Source: Nematopogon swammerdamellus
Lineage: Eukaryota; Arthropoda; Insecta; Lepidoptera; Adelidae
Assembly: GCA_946902875.1 (NCBI GenBank)
Contig: OX336339.1
Coordinates: 3,032,397-3,096,396, forward strand
Length of the DNA stretch: 64,000 nt
Direction of reading: 5' to 3'
Part shown: positions 45,401-48,640 of the stretch, piece after piece
How positions within the stretch are numbered: position 1 is the first letter of the stretch
How the letters are laid out: every line of letters begins with the position of its first letter
Notes under the pieces: model-generated
What the model saw: the letters and a program-made list of their open reading frames with translations, nothing else
What the model was told of the DNA's origin: nothing
The model's database searches: none
Translations under genes and position numbers: made by a program

Positions 45401-46660
45401 TCAGCGTGAGGATGTGTCCCTGCCTCGTGTAAAAGTTCTGATTACAGTTTCTCTCGGCGTTGGAGTACCTCGACTGCTCGATGGACATGTGCAAGGGATA
45501 AGTCTGACTGGCCGTGGAGGCCAGCGTGCACAGGTCGAAGATTTCGCTCCGGTCGAACTTTTCGTTGATGTTCATTTCGTGTACGACATACTTGATGCCG
45601 TCGCCGCCGTTCTCGTGTATGAGACAGTTTTCGATGTGAGCCATGCCGTAGGTCGAGTTGATGTATATTCCGTAGCCCCTGTTGTTGCGGAGGGTGCAGT
45701 TGTTTATGACGATCGGTGCGTTGGGTGAGGAGATGTTGATAGCGTTATAAGCGGACGAAGATATTTCAATGGTCTCCATGACGGGTGGGACACCAAGTAC
45801 GTGTAGGGCGCTGGTGGCGTTGTTGTTCCGCCCGACTCCCGCATTCTTGATGGTGACGTGTCTCAGCCTTGACATGGAGGTGGGAACATAGAGTGTATTG
45901 TATTCCGTGAGGATGCGTTCGTATCTGGCGTTTTCGAAGCGAATGCCTCGCCAATGGCCGCTGGCCTGCTTCACTTCGTCGTGTCGCGGGAGACACTGTA
46001 TGCCGAGGTCGGGATGATAGTCGCAGACGCCAGAGCCGAGTTGTCTCGAGCTCCAGTCGCATTGGAAGACGTCGTCCTCGGTTCCTTTGCACTTGGGCTC
46101 CTCGAGCAGTAGTCTGGGATGGCGCCCCGCCTGTCGATTTATCCAGTTGTAAAAGGATCCCCCTTGGAAGCCCAGTTGACGGCAAGCAGTTTCCATGTCC
46201 TGTACTGTCCAACTGAAAGGATAGGATTTCGTTCAGATCAGAATCAACCATAAGCAATTTGAGTGAAAATTATTCGTATAATTTGATAGTAAGGGGCTCA
46301 AACCTAAGTGTAAGAGTAGTGCTGATTTCTAGTTCATACCTCTAACCGTTCCTGAGAAAAAGGGTCTTGACAGACGAACAGACAACAAAGTAATCCTATA
46401 AGGGTTCGGTTTTTTCCTTTTGAGGTACGGAACCCTAAAAACGTTATATCAGAATCTTAGACGAATTACGAGAGTGTGAGGCAAATTCATCCATACTTCC
46501 TAGAGTTGGTGCAGACAGATCTCCAATGTCCATTGTGCAGCAGCTGAACCCTGCCCGCCAGTATCGAGGGTCCGTCCACCAGGCGGATGTCGGGCACCGG
46601 CTTCGCCGCAGTCCGGGGCTCCTCGGTGCTAGTGAATACTATTCCATTCTCTGCTGTGCC
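6974..46660 (-). CDS. bark: bark beetle / Anakonda, tricellular junction membrane protein (16 exons, 5' end missing)
   Basis: Sum of the 16 exons listed separately; every junction has AG/GT borders and matching phase, and the total of 8,700 nt (one exon-8 copy) ends at a TGA at 6976-6974. The 2,899 visible residues hold three SRCR domains (about 25-128, 891-998, 1729-1857), each followed by parallel beta-helix-like Asn/Gly-rich repeats and a CUB-like segment (about 276-394, 1129-1262, 1987-2122). Then come a C-type lectin domain (about 2405-2513), one membrane helix (2528-2550) and a cytoplasmic tail. This architecture is that of Drosophila Bark/Anakonda, which sits at tricellular corners of epithelia and organises septate junctions there together with Gliotactin and M6 (family knowledge). 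Drosophila Bark is roughly 3,100 residues, so about 200 N-terminal residues with the signal peptide are missing. Introns are swollen by repeats, the largest (33784-22937) by a satellite. Confidence 0.92.
7130..7370 (-). mobile_element. S3 SINE fragment
   Basis: Shares ctgagtcagaggcgccagag, catgctccgacc-like and ccagccaatatcacctcc with 17930-18150, and its reverse matches the two S3 halves at 50100-50195 and 55926-56050. In the last bark intron. Confidence 0.75.
7427..7850. repeat. Minisatellite of about 20 bp in bark intron 15
   Basis: About 20 units alternating between gaaaaggacaacattatagg and aaaagaacaccataatagat. Lies between exons 15 and 16, immediately downstream of the weak exon-15 donor. 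Confidence 0.9.
7900..8041 (-). CDS. bark: bark exon 15: acidic/tyrosine-rich tail segment
   Basis: Acceptor tctgtgcag, donor AG|gtagca. Encodes QQQYYEDNLPSPVLPAEYDY, then SADYDDSSPSQQLSDTGSLP and HVMPSS. The donor is weak, and if it is not used the frame stops at once (AGC AGG TAG), giving a shorter tail. Phases fit both neighbours. Confidence 0.85.
8155..9527. repeat. Tandem 703-bp duplication of an S2-family element
   Basis: 8155-8824 and 8858-9527 align at a constant offset of 703 bp with essentially one visible difference (gctgcccaatg versus gctgccaaatg). Each unit begins tacttaataagaatagtccc and carries S2 sequence followed by a longer body (ggtggctggggtagctggag). The 33-bp linker includes gtactgtgtggggtcgg, the usual S2 edge. 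A third, partial copy of the body is at 18490-18740. Confidence 0.9.
9535..10035 (-). mobile_element. Retrotransposon coding fragment
   Basis: The minus-strand frame at 9980-9735 reads TDLFAVEVGARGLPAKSLYS followed by LFKNLGLPR, a stretch I recognise as typical of LINE-type ORF C-terminal regions, but I cannot place the clade. No start, no larger frame; a truncated relic. Confidence 0.5.
10036..10348 (+). mobile_element. S2 edge plus S1 SINE 3' part
   Basis: 10053-10105 is S2 (ccattgcatctctccccgtg); 10125-10348 is the S1 3' half (actaggtggtagggtttaac to gtttccataaaaaaaaac). It ends 10 bp before bark exon 14 closes at 10358, so the SINE tail is next to the exon-14 donor. Confidence 0.8.
10358..10548 (-). 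CDS. bark: bark exon 14: cytoplasmic tail
   Basis: Acceptor gtgttcag, donor GCTG|gttagt. Encodes SDETLDLKSELEKEGGAVGH, then YGAPLAGEKPSLSFLMELRS and RIPDQPPPPAQHTSFGQRRN. The run of four prolines could bind SH3 or EVH1-type domains (inference). Confidence 0.88.
10700..10995. other. Intron segment homologous to 12675-12790
   Basis: 10790-10890 (ctatgcttggtgtttatgga, cctcaatccttcatcctcat, acttacaaaattaacctta) matches 12690-12780. Either an unclassified repeat or a local intron duplication. Confidence 0.55.
11000..11330 (+). mobile_element. S2 repeat copy
   Basis: Runs from ccgtgtgtggccggtactta through ctctccccgtgcatgtcgta and caccgagtcatgcagcaggt to cgattgtcgggattcagcgt. Nearly the same as 49315-49655 and 63750-64000. 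Confidence 0.85.
11447..11745. repeat. Long near-perfect inverted repeat (about 125-bp arms)
   Basis: Left arm 11447-11572 includes tgtctccctctacggagaca and gacgttgctatcgcttattc; right arm 11613-11745 is its reverse complement with a handful of mismatches and small gaps. The spacer is about 40 bp. A transcript from either strand would fold into a long hairpin. Lies in a bark intron. Confidence 0.9.
11805..12120 (+). mobile_element. R4 repeat copy
   Basis: Begins aaccggccaagtgcgagtcc, passes ctgtgaaaatttcaacgggt and ends with cttccgtacgggatacggaa. Contains a (GGAC/AGAC)n microsatellite at 12026-12063. Other copies: 15598-15972, 17412-17900, 19577-19862, 31645-32005, 32408-32620, 37800-38030, 58328-58455. 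Confidence 0.8.
12126..12284 (-). repeat. Partial duplicate of bark exon 13 donor region
   Basis: Matches 12815-12943 (acctactgatgagaaatcta, tctcgctggctccgtcctct, gaaaattgtcccacctt) including the gtgggac donor and the last few exon bases, then is cut by an S1 SINE. About 40 bp of extra sequence interrupts the match. Confidence 0.8.
12284..12658 (+). mobile_element. S1 tRNA/5S composite SINE, near full length
   Basis: Head: gtcagcctcgatagctcagt (tRNA A-box like tagctcagtgg); middle: taagcaacgctgagcaggtc then agtacttggatgggtgaccg (5S rRNA-like); then gcggttcggattcc (B-box like); body to cgtgtcagtttccataaaaa; A-rich tail. Plus orientation, opposite to bark. Confidence 0.88.
12941..13123 (-). 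CDS. bark: bark exon 13: cytoplasmic tail
   Basis: Acceptor tttcccag, donor GGAAG|gtgggac. Encodes NQGFRDNSTSASAAPSLSTV, then ETEEVPMIHRSGAATDDTLS and PMSDAQYYNSDTLPLRGGFG. Both of its splice borders have partial duplicates nearby (13335-13448 and 12126-12284). Confidence 0.88.
13211..14575. repeat. 25-bp minisatellite in bark intron 12
   Basis: About 50 units of the type aaactgcagctttcaccttt + tgaga, with variation at the tgag/tgtgc/tgatc positions. Contains a 114-bp copy of the exon-13 acceptor region at 13335-13448. Occupies nearly all of the intron between exons 12 and 13. Confidence 0.95.
13335..13448 (-). repeat. Duplicate of bark exon 13 acceptor region
   Basis: Identical to 13107-13220 apart from about one base: cgcggaacccttggtttctg, ggaaacaatatcgttgaaat, agcagctacaaggttgtagg. 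It includes the acceptor and the first 17 exon bases, so it supplies a decoy 3' splice site 228 bp upstream of the true one. Confidence 0.9.
14626..14894 (-). CDS. bark: bark exon 12: cytoplasmic tail
   Basis: Acceptor ctcccag, donor ACAG|gtgcgg. Starts in phase 0, two bases out. Encodes STRSTDTLTKNSDYKKMLAS, then SSLEDNRSYDIYEAHNPNP and SKKPAPPEYSVPHNNNKQFD. Ser/Thr- and Tyr-rich, with a PPEY sequence of the PPxY (WW-domain ligand) type. A 25-bp minisatellite starts about 50 bp downstream in the intron. Confidence 0.88.
15062..15365 (-). mobile_element. S1 SINE 3' part fused to S2 edge
   Basis: gctacatcacctacaacatc to cctaccacctagtaatataa (S1), then ttagtcgccttttacgacat and tctttt-aaagtaccggcccc (S2). 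Ends about 40 bp before bark exon 11 closes. Confidence 0.8.
15407..15530 (-). CDS. bark: bark exon 11: juxtamembrane cytoplasmic tail
   Basis: Acceptor ccgcgcag, donor ATG|gtgagc. Encodes HVQRLERRNSIRQSLHSVRS then IGSMNGGFSDAYGYRRKMGQ and M. A second in-frame acceptor 27 bp upstream (exon start 15557, after ggcag) would add nine residues (ANGDVLPRR in place of a direct join). A tgctaac branch-point-like sequence lies between the two sites and favours 15530. Confidence 0.82.
15598..15972 (-). mobile_element. R4 repeat copy, near full length
   Basis: From tttttagggttccgtatccg through gtgttattatggccgatata to gtgcgcgagttcgactctca and cttggccggttttttc. Reverse orientation relative to 11805. The inner half contains gccatagatggcgtgagtgg, shared with 31920-31945 and 37945-37970. 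Confidence 0.8.
15978..16760 (+). mobile_element. Truncated, frameshifted LINE fragment with RNase H domain
   Basis: Plus frame reads TNKITLQWIRGHSGSYGNDA and ADELAKRGSSW, the His/Asp-containing end of an RNase H domain. After a frameshift near 16290 a second frame (16313-16555) reads LTGHCTLNRHL, then CRGCMAEDETAAHVLLECP, the C-x2-C...H...C segment that follows RNase H in I/LOA/R1/Jockey-type ORF2 proteins. No RT domain remains. Opposite strand to bark, in intron 10. Confidence 0.8.
17065..17197 (-). CDS. bark: bark exon 10: transmembrane segment
   Basis: Acceptor ttgacag, donor ATCG|gtcagt. Encodes DPKISIDPLSWRDDAV, the hydrophobic stretch TVAFIGVLGAAVLLIAAAGA, then CWYHKSKHR with the basic stop-transfer residues on the cytoplasmic side. 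This gives a type I orientation (lectin domain outside, tail inside). Confidence 0.92.
17412..18165. mobile_element. R4 copy (17412-17900) followed by S3 fragment (17915-18165)
   Basis: R4: tttccgtataccagacggaa, tccgtccgtccgtctgtccg, acagaatatgtgttactatg. S3 (reverse): ccaatatcacctccaagaag, ccataccggagacttccctt, gctatgcggccatcttagat. Both are decayed. Confidence 0.7.
18225..18740. mobile_element. S1 fragment and reversed S2 long-body copy
   Basis: 18240-18335 is an S1 3' remnant (gcactgacatggcacctagt). 18490-18740 is the reverse of the 703-bp unit at 8155 (tttggtttggggttggctct ... ttatcccttagtagcctttt ... accgaccccacac). It ends 18 bp before bark exon 9 closes at 18758. Confidence 0.8.
18758..18959 (-). 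CDS. bark: bark exon 9: C half of C-type lectin domain
   Basis: Acceptor gttgcag, donor ATCG|gtgcgt. Starts in phase 0, one base out. Encodes SDNASMPYVSGNYHELYQFI, then RVWVNHIDYVTQCTSF and RDCRQKNAFLCEI: the W-V-N core and closing cysteines of a C-type lectin-like fold. The joined product with any exon-8 copy reads EEARLFCLSDNASMPYVSG. The usual EPN and WND calcium/sugar residues are not evident, so carbohydrate binding is doubtful. Confidence 0.9.
19020..19577. mobile_element. LINE coding relic (minus) and S1 SINE 3' part (plus)
   Basis: 19045-19285 on the minus strand reads GLRRGERVRTTWEDHPPGG and SSGSVPLNAGTSGGKLER in broken frames, resembling non-LTR ORF C-terminal relics. 19298-19577 is S1 from gaggctgaccgtggttcgga to gtttccataaaaaaaaacc. 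Confidence 0.6.
19577..19865 (+). mobile_element. R4 repeat copy
   Basis: accggccaagtgcgagtcga, tgaaaatttcaacgggctac, then a GGAC/AGAC microsatellite and gggtcccgtacgacggatac. Directly abuts the S1 tail. Confidence 0.8.
19970..20134 (-). CDS. bark: bark exon 8, copy A (last in transcription order, most diverged)
   Basis: Same exon structure but begins SDNPLLLKVDYRPFYMSNAS (Ser for Ala, Lys for Glu) and has YVGTPM for YVGAPM. Donor CTG|gtgagt. It adjoins the long downstream intron, so it may keep the ancestral donor context, whereas copy F keeps the upstream side. Confidence 0.8.
20179..20343 (-). CDS. bark: bark exon 8, copy B
   Basis: Same exon structure. Shares the extra Cys (SCKCPPGW) and the TTG|gtgagt donor with copy C, so B and C look like the most recent duplicate pair. 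Confidence 0.75.
20388..20552 (-). CDS. bark: bark exon 8, copy C
   Basis: Same exon structure with SCKCPPGWDP: the Gly before Lys-Cys is replaced by Cys, adding a cysteine to the lectin domain. Its last codon is TTG instead of CTG (Leu). Donor TTG|gtgagt. Confidence 0.75.
20597..20761 (-). CDS. bark: bark exon 8, copy D
   Basis: Same exon structure. Two visible differences: the second codon block reads AHNP (gtgcgc on the plus strand) instead of ADNP, and VSDTCYMYVG replaces VSGTCYMYVG. Donor gtgagt intact. Confidence 0.75.
20806..20970 (-). CDS. bark: bark exon 8, copy E
   Basis: Same 165-bp phase 0-0 exon with acceptor gcgacag and donor CTG|gtgagt. Encodes the ADNPLLLEVDYRPFYMSNAS variant with SGKCPPGWDP and VSGTCYMYVGAP. 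209 bp from its neighbours. Confidence 0.75.
21015..21179 (-). CDS. bark: bark exon 8, copy F (first in transcription order): N half of C-type lectin domain
   Basis: 165 bp, phase 0 to 0, acceptor gtcgacag, donor CTG|gtgagt. Encodes ADNPLLLEVDYRPFYMSN, then the sequon NTS where the other copies have NAS, KCPPGWDPVSGTCYMYVG, and EEARLFCL. This is the first half of a C-type lectin-like domain with its opening Cys pair. The sequence just upstream belongs to an S2 repeat, so the acceptor has lost any ancestral intron context and has almost no pyrimidine tract. Confidence 0.8.
21205..21545 (-). mobile_element. S2 repeat copy next to the first exon-8 copy
   Basis: cacacgctgaatcccgacta, ccaccacgtttcgcaaagca, ttttacgacatgcatgggga, aagtaccgaccccaccc. 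Its edge is only about 25 bp from the acceptor of exon 8 copy F. Confidence 0.85.
21546..22232 (+). mobile_element. LINE 3'-end debris and S1 SINE copy
   Basis: 21600-21720 carries the dispersed agaagagccggcaagaaact motif of a retrotransposon 3' end. 21868-22210 is an S1 SINE with gcggtcagtcgactgttatt, agtacttggatgggtgaccg and gcggttcgaattccacg. Confidence 0.8.
22233..22709 (-). mobile_element. Composite S1+S2 element, full length
   Basis: Reverse complement of the unit at 25741-26230: A-rich tail, S1 body, 5S-like and tRNA-like head (gctaccgaggctgacgaatt), then S2 edge with the diagnostic atgcgacggggagagatgca variant and ccgaccccacacggtac. Confidence 0.88.
22843..22936 (-). CDS. bark: bark exon 7
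   Basis: Acceptor gcttgcag, donor AAG|gtcagc. Encodes AQDLWRTRIDAANNYWSYNE then TLAVGGRIRDK. One base in, phase 0 out, so it fits every exon-8 copy. Isolated between two repeat-filled introns, yet its frame and splice sites are intact. Confidence 0.88.
22937..23450. other. Intron 6 sequence, no feature recognised (left part)
   Basis: AT-rich; nothing supported except the start of a long inverted-repeat arm near 23450. Confidence 0.4.
23450..24330. repeat. Left arm of a long inverted repeat, with insertions
   Basis: ctatagtagtaggaaagcct, cctgtccggttgggcaataa and agttttatga, then tagaaagttattcacgtttt and ctgaattaataatattctc, match in reverse the stretch 30985-30790. Interrupted by a (caaat)n-headed LINE 3' end (about 23565-23815) and an L5 fragment (23895-23960). 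Contains the perfect hairpin 24007-24057. Confidence 0.7.
24007..24057. repeat. Perfect 23-bp hairpin
   Basis: aatagtttcagcgtcgtaaa + gtg and its exact reverse complement are separated by the loop aaaca. Confidence 0.9.
24810..29480. repeat. 68-bp satellite array grown inside an L5 element
   Basis: Opens with an L5 5' part (tagctgagcccgcggctccg, ctcgcgtgaaattcgtattt), then about 55-60 copies of a 68-bp unit (gggcgaggccgaaggccgag, ctgcgttcaggaagac, ataaaccttctcgaagaaag, taagtaactga). It closes with an element 3' end (ctttcatacaaagtcgtcgt, gtcagtcaggacaaacaatt, ttataagtatagat). The array is interrupted once by a composite SINE (25741-26230). A variant half-unit (ctgtttcggaaggatgttca) recurs at 25143, 26657 and 27664, showing higher-order repeats of about 1.0 kb. 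No coding function. Confidence 0.95.
25741..26230 (+). mobile_element. Composite S2+S1 element inserted in the satellite
   Basis: accgtgtggggtcggtactt, ctctccccgtcgcatgtcgt, then gtcagcctcggtagctcagt, gcggtcagtgattggatggg, body and an uninterrupted A tail. The satellite unit is broken at cttatct and resumes with atctaagaaag, so a short atct duplication is likely. Confidence 0.9.
29481..30560 (+). mobile_element. L5/RTE-like 3' ends and (ACAG)n microsatellite
   Basis: Two similar blocks (about 29870-30150 and 30150-30530) share aaatcctaaaacctaatttt, tttagcaaaaacgctgaaac and tttcatcccctatttcaccc. The last ends cagcggtttaggcgtgaaaa, an (ACAG)n run at 30440-30486 and aatttataatattagtatgg, a typical end for this class of lepidopteran retroelement. 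Confidence 0.7.
30680..30990. repeat. Right arm of the long inverted repeat
   Basis: Reverse-complement match to 23450-24300: ataaataccttaagtatctt, gtgaatagctttctatcgaa, cataaaactttattgcccaa, ccggacaggaggctttgata. Also holds two copies of a gcgttggtggca motif found near 24240. Confidence 0.7.
30991..31580. other. Intron 6 sequence, no feature recognised
   Basis: AT-rich, no ORF or repeat family that I can name. Confidence 0.4.
31583..32640. mobile_element. Possible MITE (31583-32096) carrying an R4 copy, then a second R4 copy
   Basis: cacggtgattcaagaaatta at the left and the reverse of ataatatattcaatcaccgt at the right form weak inverted ends. Inside is R4 (31645-32005, with a CTGT microsatellite). 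A further R4 part is at 32408-32620 (tttccgtatcccgtacggaa, cctacgccgtctgtctgtcc). Confidence 0.55.
32641..33290. other. Intron 6 sequence, nothing recognised
   Basis: AT-rich stretch with no supported feature. Confidence 0.4.
33292..33600 (-). mobile_element. S2 repeat copy, degraded
   Basis: acacgctgtatcccgacaat, caacaccgaccaccacgttt, ggagagatgcactttttaag, actggccccacactgtactt. Confidence 0.8.
33785..33910 (-). CDS. bark: bark exon 6
   Basis: Acceptor gcctgcag, strong donor AT|gtgagt. Encodes KNFALDREGRATIAAGTAGQ then HYVDNIFFNPDNDYEIITVN. Phase is one base in, two bases out. The next exon is nearly 11 kb away across a satellite-rich intron. Confidence 0.88.
34020..34386 (-). repeat. Five-copy array of the 68-bp satellite, opposite orientation
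   Basis: gaacgcagctcggccttcgg and cctcgccctcagttacttac recur five times at 65-70 bp. Same unit as 24810-29480 but reversed, in bark intron 5 between exons 5 and 6. Ends at the palindrome 34387-34413. Confidence 0.95.
34387..34413. repeat. 12-bp perfect palindrome with 3-bp loop
   Basis: gaatccgcgtac, loop act, gtacgcggattc. Immediately next to the edge of the small satellite array. Confidence 0.9.
34466..34685 (-). CDS. bark: bark exon 5
   Basis: Acceptor gatccag at 34686-34688; the phase of exon 4 selects this site over the nearby cggcag, which would break the frame. Donor TATAA|gtgagt. Encodes EGRQSSPYQEVTIYRNYFTR and, further on, VSNFTYNYVHYNTGQRIVEI and YQTTSHNGFYK. Beta-helix-like ectodomain region with an N-glycosylation sequon (NFT). 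Confidence 0.9.
34910..35240 (+). mobile_element. Interspersed element with L5-type start and end
   Basis: Starts actattgcccgcgacttcgt, contains atttgatactgctgagccct and atcaaaatccgttcagtagt, ends gtttataatattagtaggat. This start/end pair is one of the commonest repeat signatures in Lepidoptera. Confidence 0.8.
35310..35745 (+). mobile_element. S1 SINE split by a LINE 3' end
   Basis: S1 left piece 35310-35395 (cagttcagtgtagctgacac, acatggcacctagttcaccc). Inserted LINE tail 35396-35664 whose plus frame reads SVFPESFNLGVFKRRINGLD, ending in a short A run. S1 right piece 35665-35745 (cccggtgttatgggctgaca). A ccccgg-like sequence at both joints may be the target duplication. Confidence 0.75.
35795..35930 (-). 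CDS. bark: bark exon 4
   Basis: Acceptor gtttacag, donor GAAG|gtacca. Starts in phase 0 and leaves one base. Encodes NNLVRGNIGGLSVRADSRGS then KGWVHNNLFYDNRDLPCLRV, with the Asn/Gly spacing of parallel beta-helix rungs. In the ectodomain, distal to SRCR3. Confidence 0.88.
36030..36600. other. Intron 3, scattered LINE debris
   Basis: 36430-36480 carries the agaactgacaagaaacttca motif of retroelement 3' ends. Otherwise nothing supported. Confidence 0.4.
36719..37650. repeat. Satellite with alternating 120/95-bp units in bark intron 3
   Basis: Each unit starts ttggctacttgaagttggga + gcc, followed by runs of ctaatttacctaacaaaaat. Starts of ggctacttg fall at 36721, 36841, 36961, 37056, 37176, 37271, 37391, 37486 and 37606: spacings 120, 120, then 95 and 120 alternating, a 215-bp higher-order unit. 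Copies are virtually identical. Confidence 0.95.
37698..37809 (-). pseudogene. Partial duplicate of bark exon 3 with its donor
   Basis: Closely matches 38185-38300: ccctgaagaagaatgtctga, gtgttctgcaggtcgacgcg, caggcacgtggtgaagtttc-like. It contains the last 70 or so coding bases of exon 3 and the gtatgcg donor, then breaks into an R4 repeat at tttccata. There is no acceptor, so it cannot be a full exon. Confidence 0.88.
37800..38030 (-). mobile_element. R4 repeat copy (part)
   Basis: aattcacagggttcccatac, tggatggcgtgagtggcgct, ggtgcgcgagttcgactcgc, acttggccag. Sits between the exon 3 duplicate and true exon 3. Confidence 0.75.
38226..38437 (-). CDS. bark: bark exon 3
   Basis: Acceptor ctttacag, donor AGG|gtatgtg. 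The exon starts with two bases that complete Asn with exon 2 and ends in phase 0. Encodes NRDVQHNISNSELVGNREGA, then a Cys-containing stretch (DNCRKLYGNFTTCLSAVSVD) and QNTQTFFFR. It continues the membrane-proximal beta-helix-like region. A partial copy of its 3' half lies at 37698-37809. Confidence 0.9.
38829..39060 (-). mobile_element. LINE 3'-end fragment
   Basis: Reverse of the fragment at 35396-35664 (ctcgcgaaaccacgctcagt, taggtgccatgccagcagat, gggttcgggaaacacactcg) with the A tail at 38829-38838. Confidence 0.75.
39482..39801. mobile_element. hAT-type MITE with 8-bp target duplication
   Basis: Flanked by gtatagag at 39474-39481 and 39802-39809. Ends cagcggttctcaaactttt and, in reverse, cagccatactcaaagtctgc. 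The length of 320 bp, the CAG start and the 8-bp duplication fit hAT. In the intron between bark exons 2 and 3. Confidence 0.9.
39992..46212 (-). CDS. bark: bark giant exon 2 (6,221 bp): SRCR1-3, beta-helix repeats, CUB-like domains
   Basis: One uninterrupted reading frame of 2,073 codons between acceptor ctttcag at 46213-46215 and donor A|gtgagt at 39992/39991. It holds the rest of SRCR1, then Asn/Gly-rich parallel beta-helix repeats with many N-x-S/T sites, the first CUB-like segment, SRCR2 (starts PIRLLGGRTFHEGRLQVRI near 43703), the second beta-helix and CUB-like block, SRCR3 (near 41190-40805) and most of the third CUB-like segment. Two cap motifs introduce new beta-helices: LTSGVTLKFPPAVGMMVAGK and VMSGVTLTINPGVVMEFAPN. 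This matches the triple-repeat ectodomain described for Anakonda. The region is free of repeats and its codons are intact. Confidence 0.95.
46213..46496 (+). mobile_element. Repeat 3' end in bark intron 1
   Basis: 46370-46440 has gacagacgaacagacaacaa, agtaatcctataagggttcg and ttgaggtacggaaccctaaa, the common end of an arthropod interspersed repeat related to R4. Confidence 0.6.
46497..46660 (-). CDS. bark: bark exon 1 of those found (end of beta-helix, start of SRCR1)
   Basis: Opens after an acceptor ending ttgcag and closes at AA|gtatgg. It encodes GTAENGIVFTSTEEPR, typical of the end of a beta-helix cap, then IRLVDGPSILAGRVQLL, the start of an SRCR domain. The exon starts in phase 0 and leaves two bases that join with T of exon 2 to make Asn, giving CTNSRNWTVQDMETACRQLG across the splice, a proper SRCR core. 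It starts mid-domain, so at least one further upstream exon is required. Confidence 0.9.
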
Positions 46661-46811
46661 CTGCAACAAGCAATAACAAATTAACTAAAAATCTACACTA
46701 ATATTATAAAGAGGCAAAGTTTTTGTAAGTTTGGATGAAGGAGGTATACTCATCCGATTTTAAAGATTCCATGACCAATATTTAGAATGGACCTTCAGCA
46801 CAGAGCATCAA

Positions 46812-47074
46812 ATACCTACCGCCCGCGCCCCCTACTAGAGGCGCCCTAAGCGATGATATTTGAAACCCAATAACCGTACGCTGAGCTGCTAGCGCTTCGT
46901 ATGTGTGTGTGTGTGCTAGTATCGACACTACTCACAAAGAGGAGCAAGTTAGGCACACGCACAAAACAAATGCACACGCACAACACACATATGTAAGTCA
47001 TAGGCCACGCCCACAGGCTTCAACGGCGTTGTAGAGAAATCGCGCTCACGGCGCCTCTAGTAGGGGCGGTATTT
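46812..47074. mobile_element. Small MITE-like inverted-repeat element upstream of bark exon 1
   Basis: Left ctaccgcccgcgccccctac + tagaggcgcc, right ggcgcctctagtaggggcgg + tattt. Interior has a (GT)n run. About 260 bp, no ORF, 150 bp upstream of the exon-1 acceptor. Confidence 0.65.
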
Positions 47075-48330
47075 CTCCTGTCTCTGTCCTGCCTCCGGTC
47101 TAGTATTTTTTCCTGGCCTCAGCTCGGAGCATGGACGAGACAACCTAGTTTTTTTGTGCGCTTCTTGATGGCCTTTATTCAATGGTGCCAGATCTGTGCA
47201 AAAAAAGAACCTATTACTTACTTACTACACCAAACGGTCCAGGATTTGTTCAAGCAGCAATATTTAGGAGTCTTATAATATTATACACCACCAAAAACTA
47301 GCCCCATTTTGTTGACCTACTGGAAGACGTAAGTTTAAATCGGCACAGAATACCTCCGACGATTTAGACTTTTTAAAGCAGCAGTTCTTCGGAGCTTCTG
47401 TGTATTTAAGATTTGAAGAAGGGCTGGAATTATTGAATTAGGTAATAATCGTGTAGAATTTAAATTCGCATCTAAGTAACGAAAAAACAATATTGTAATG
47501 AATTTAAACATCGAATTCAATGACCAAGCCACGTAAATACTAAGAGGCTATAACTCATAACAAGAGTCTTATAACTAGTGCGGAAAATATTGGATCCATA
47601 CCACACCATAATATGGAATTTTAACAGAAGGCTTAGCAAGTATAGTTGTCAGTTCACTTCGAAAGTTCAGAGATAGCCATACTGCAAAACCTCAACGAGA
47701 GAGACAACACGACACAGCGTCACCATAAAAACGCCGCATCACCTGCCGACAATGGCCCGAGCGTGTCAGAAGGCATGCTCCAGCGACACAATACCACAAC
47801 CACCGTAATAATTCGCAATAGCCCCGCACGCTTCTGAATGACGCGAGAAAGTCCATTGAAAGTCACGCACGATTAACTACAAGCAATGGATGAAATACTC
47901 GATATTAACAATGGCATGCGAAAGAAATAGCAAACAGTTTTGGCCAAGTGTTTCCAATGCAAAATGGGCATTTTGCGCAATGCAAGATTTCAGAAATTGT
48001 GTCACAGCTCTGTGCTAAAAATTTAAATGAAATGTCGCCCGTCTGTGAACTTAACTCTAAAGGTGTAGGCAGTGGTGTACAACTGGTTTCGCCTTAAGAG
48101 CTACTTCCATATTTCTGTCAAGCCCAGCGGGCACCTTCAAGTAGGGACTGTATGACAAGTCAAGTATGACTTTTACCTATACGTTTTAATGGGATACCTG
48201 GCTATTTTGATTTTCAGACTTTACAAAATCTGCTATGTAATCCATATGACTGCATGGCACTTTTTAACATGTTCTGAAGTCAAAATATAAAAAAATATAT
48301 ATATATATTTCGCGGTATTATTATTTTTTT
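47075..48330. other. Intron or upstream sequence, no gene recognised
   Basis: Short frames only. The missing 5' exons of bark could in principle lie here, but I found no convincing signal-peptide or beta-helix reading frame. Confidence 0.35.
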
Positions 48331-48331
48331 T

Positions 48332-48640
48332 TTTTATGTAACCTGACACGGTTGGCTACATCACCTACAACATCCGTGATGTCAGCCCATAACACAGGGT
48401 GAACTAGGTGCCATGTCAGTGCTTCCCTTCATTTCATGTCGGCTACACTAAACTGGACGGAAAACACGAACTATTTACATATCCGTTTCGACCGACGTTT
48501 CGTTCAGTGCGGTGGTACCAACCCGGCCGGGATAAACCCTACCACCTAGTAAGGTAAGAAGGGAAGGGACCTACAGTTTAACGTGGAATCCGAACCACGG
48601 TCAGCCTCCAACGGTCGAGCGGTCACCCATCCAATCAATT
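48332..48640 (-). mobile_element. S1 SINE, truncated in its 5S-like head
   Basis: A-rich tail at 48327-48337 (reverse), gctacatcacctacaacatc, body, then acggtcgagcggtcacccat and ccaatca, where it stops. The tRNA-like head is missing. Confidence 0.85.
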
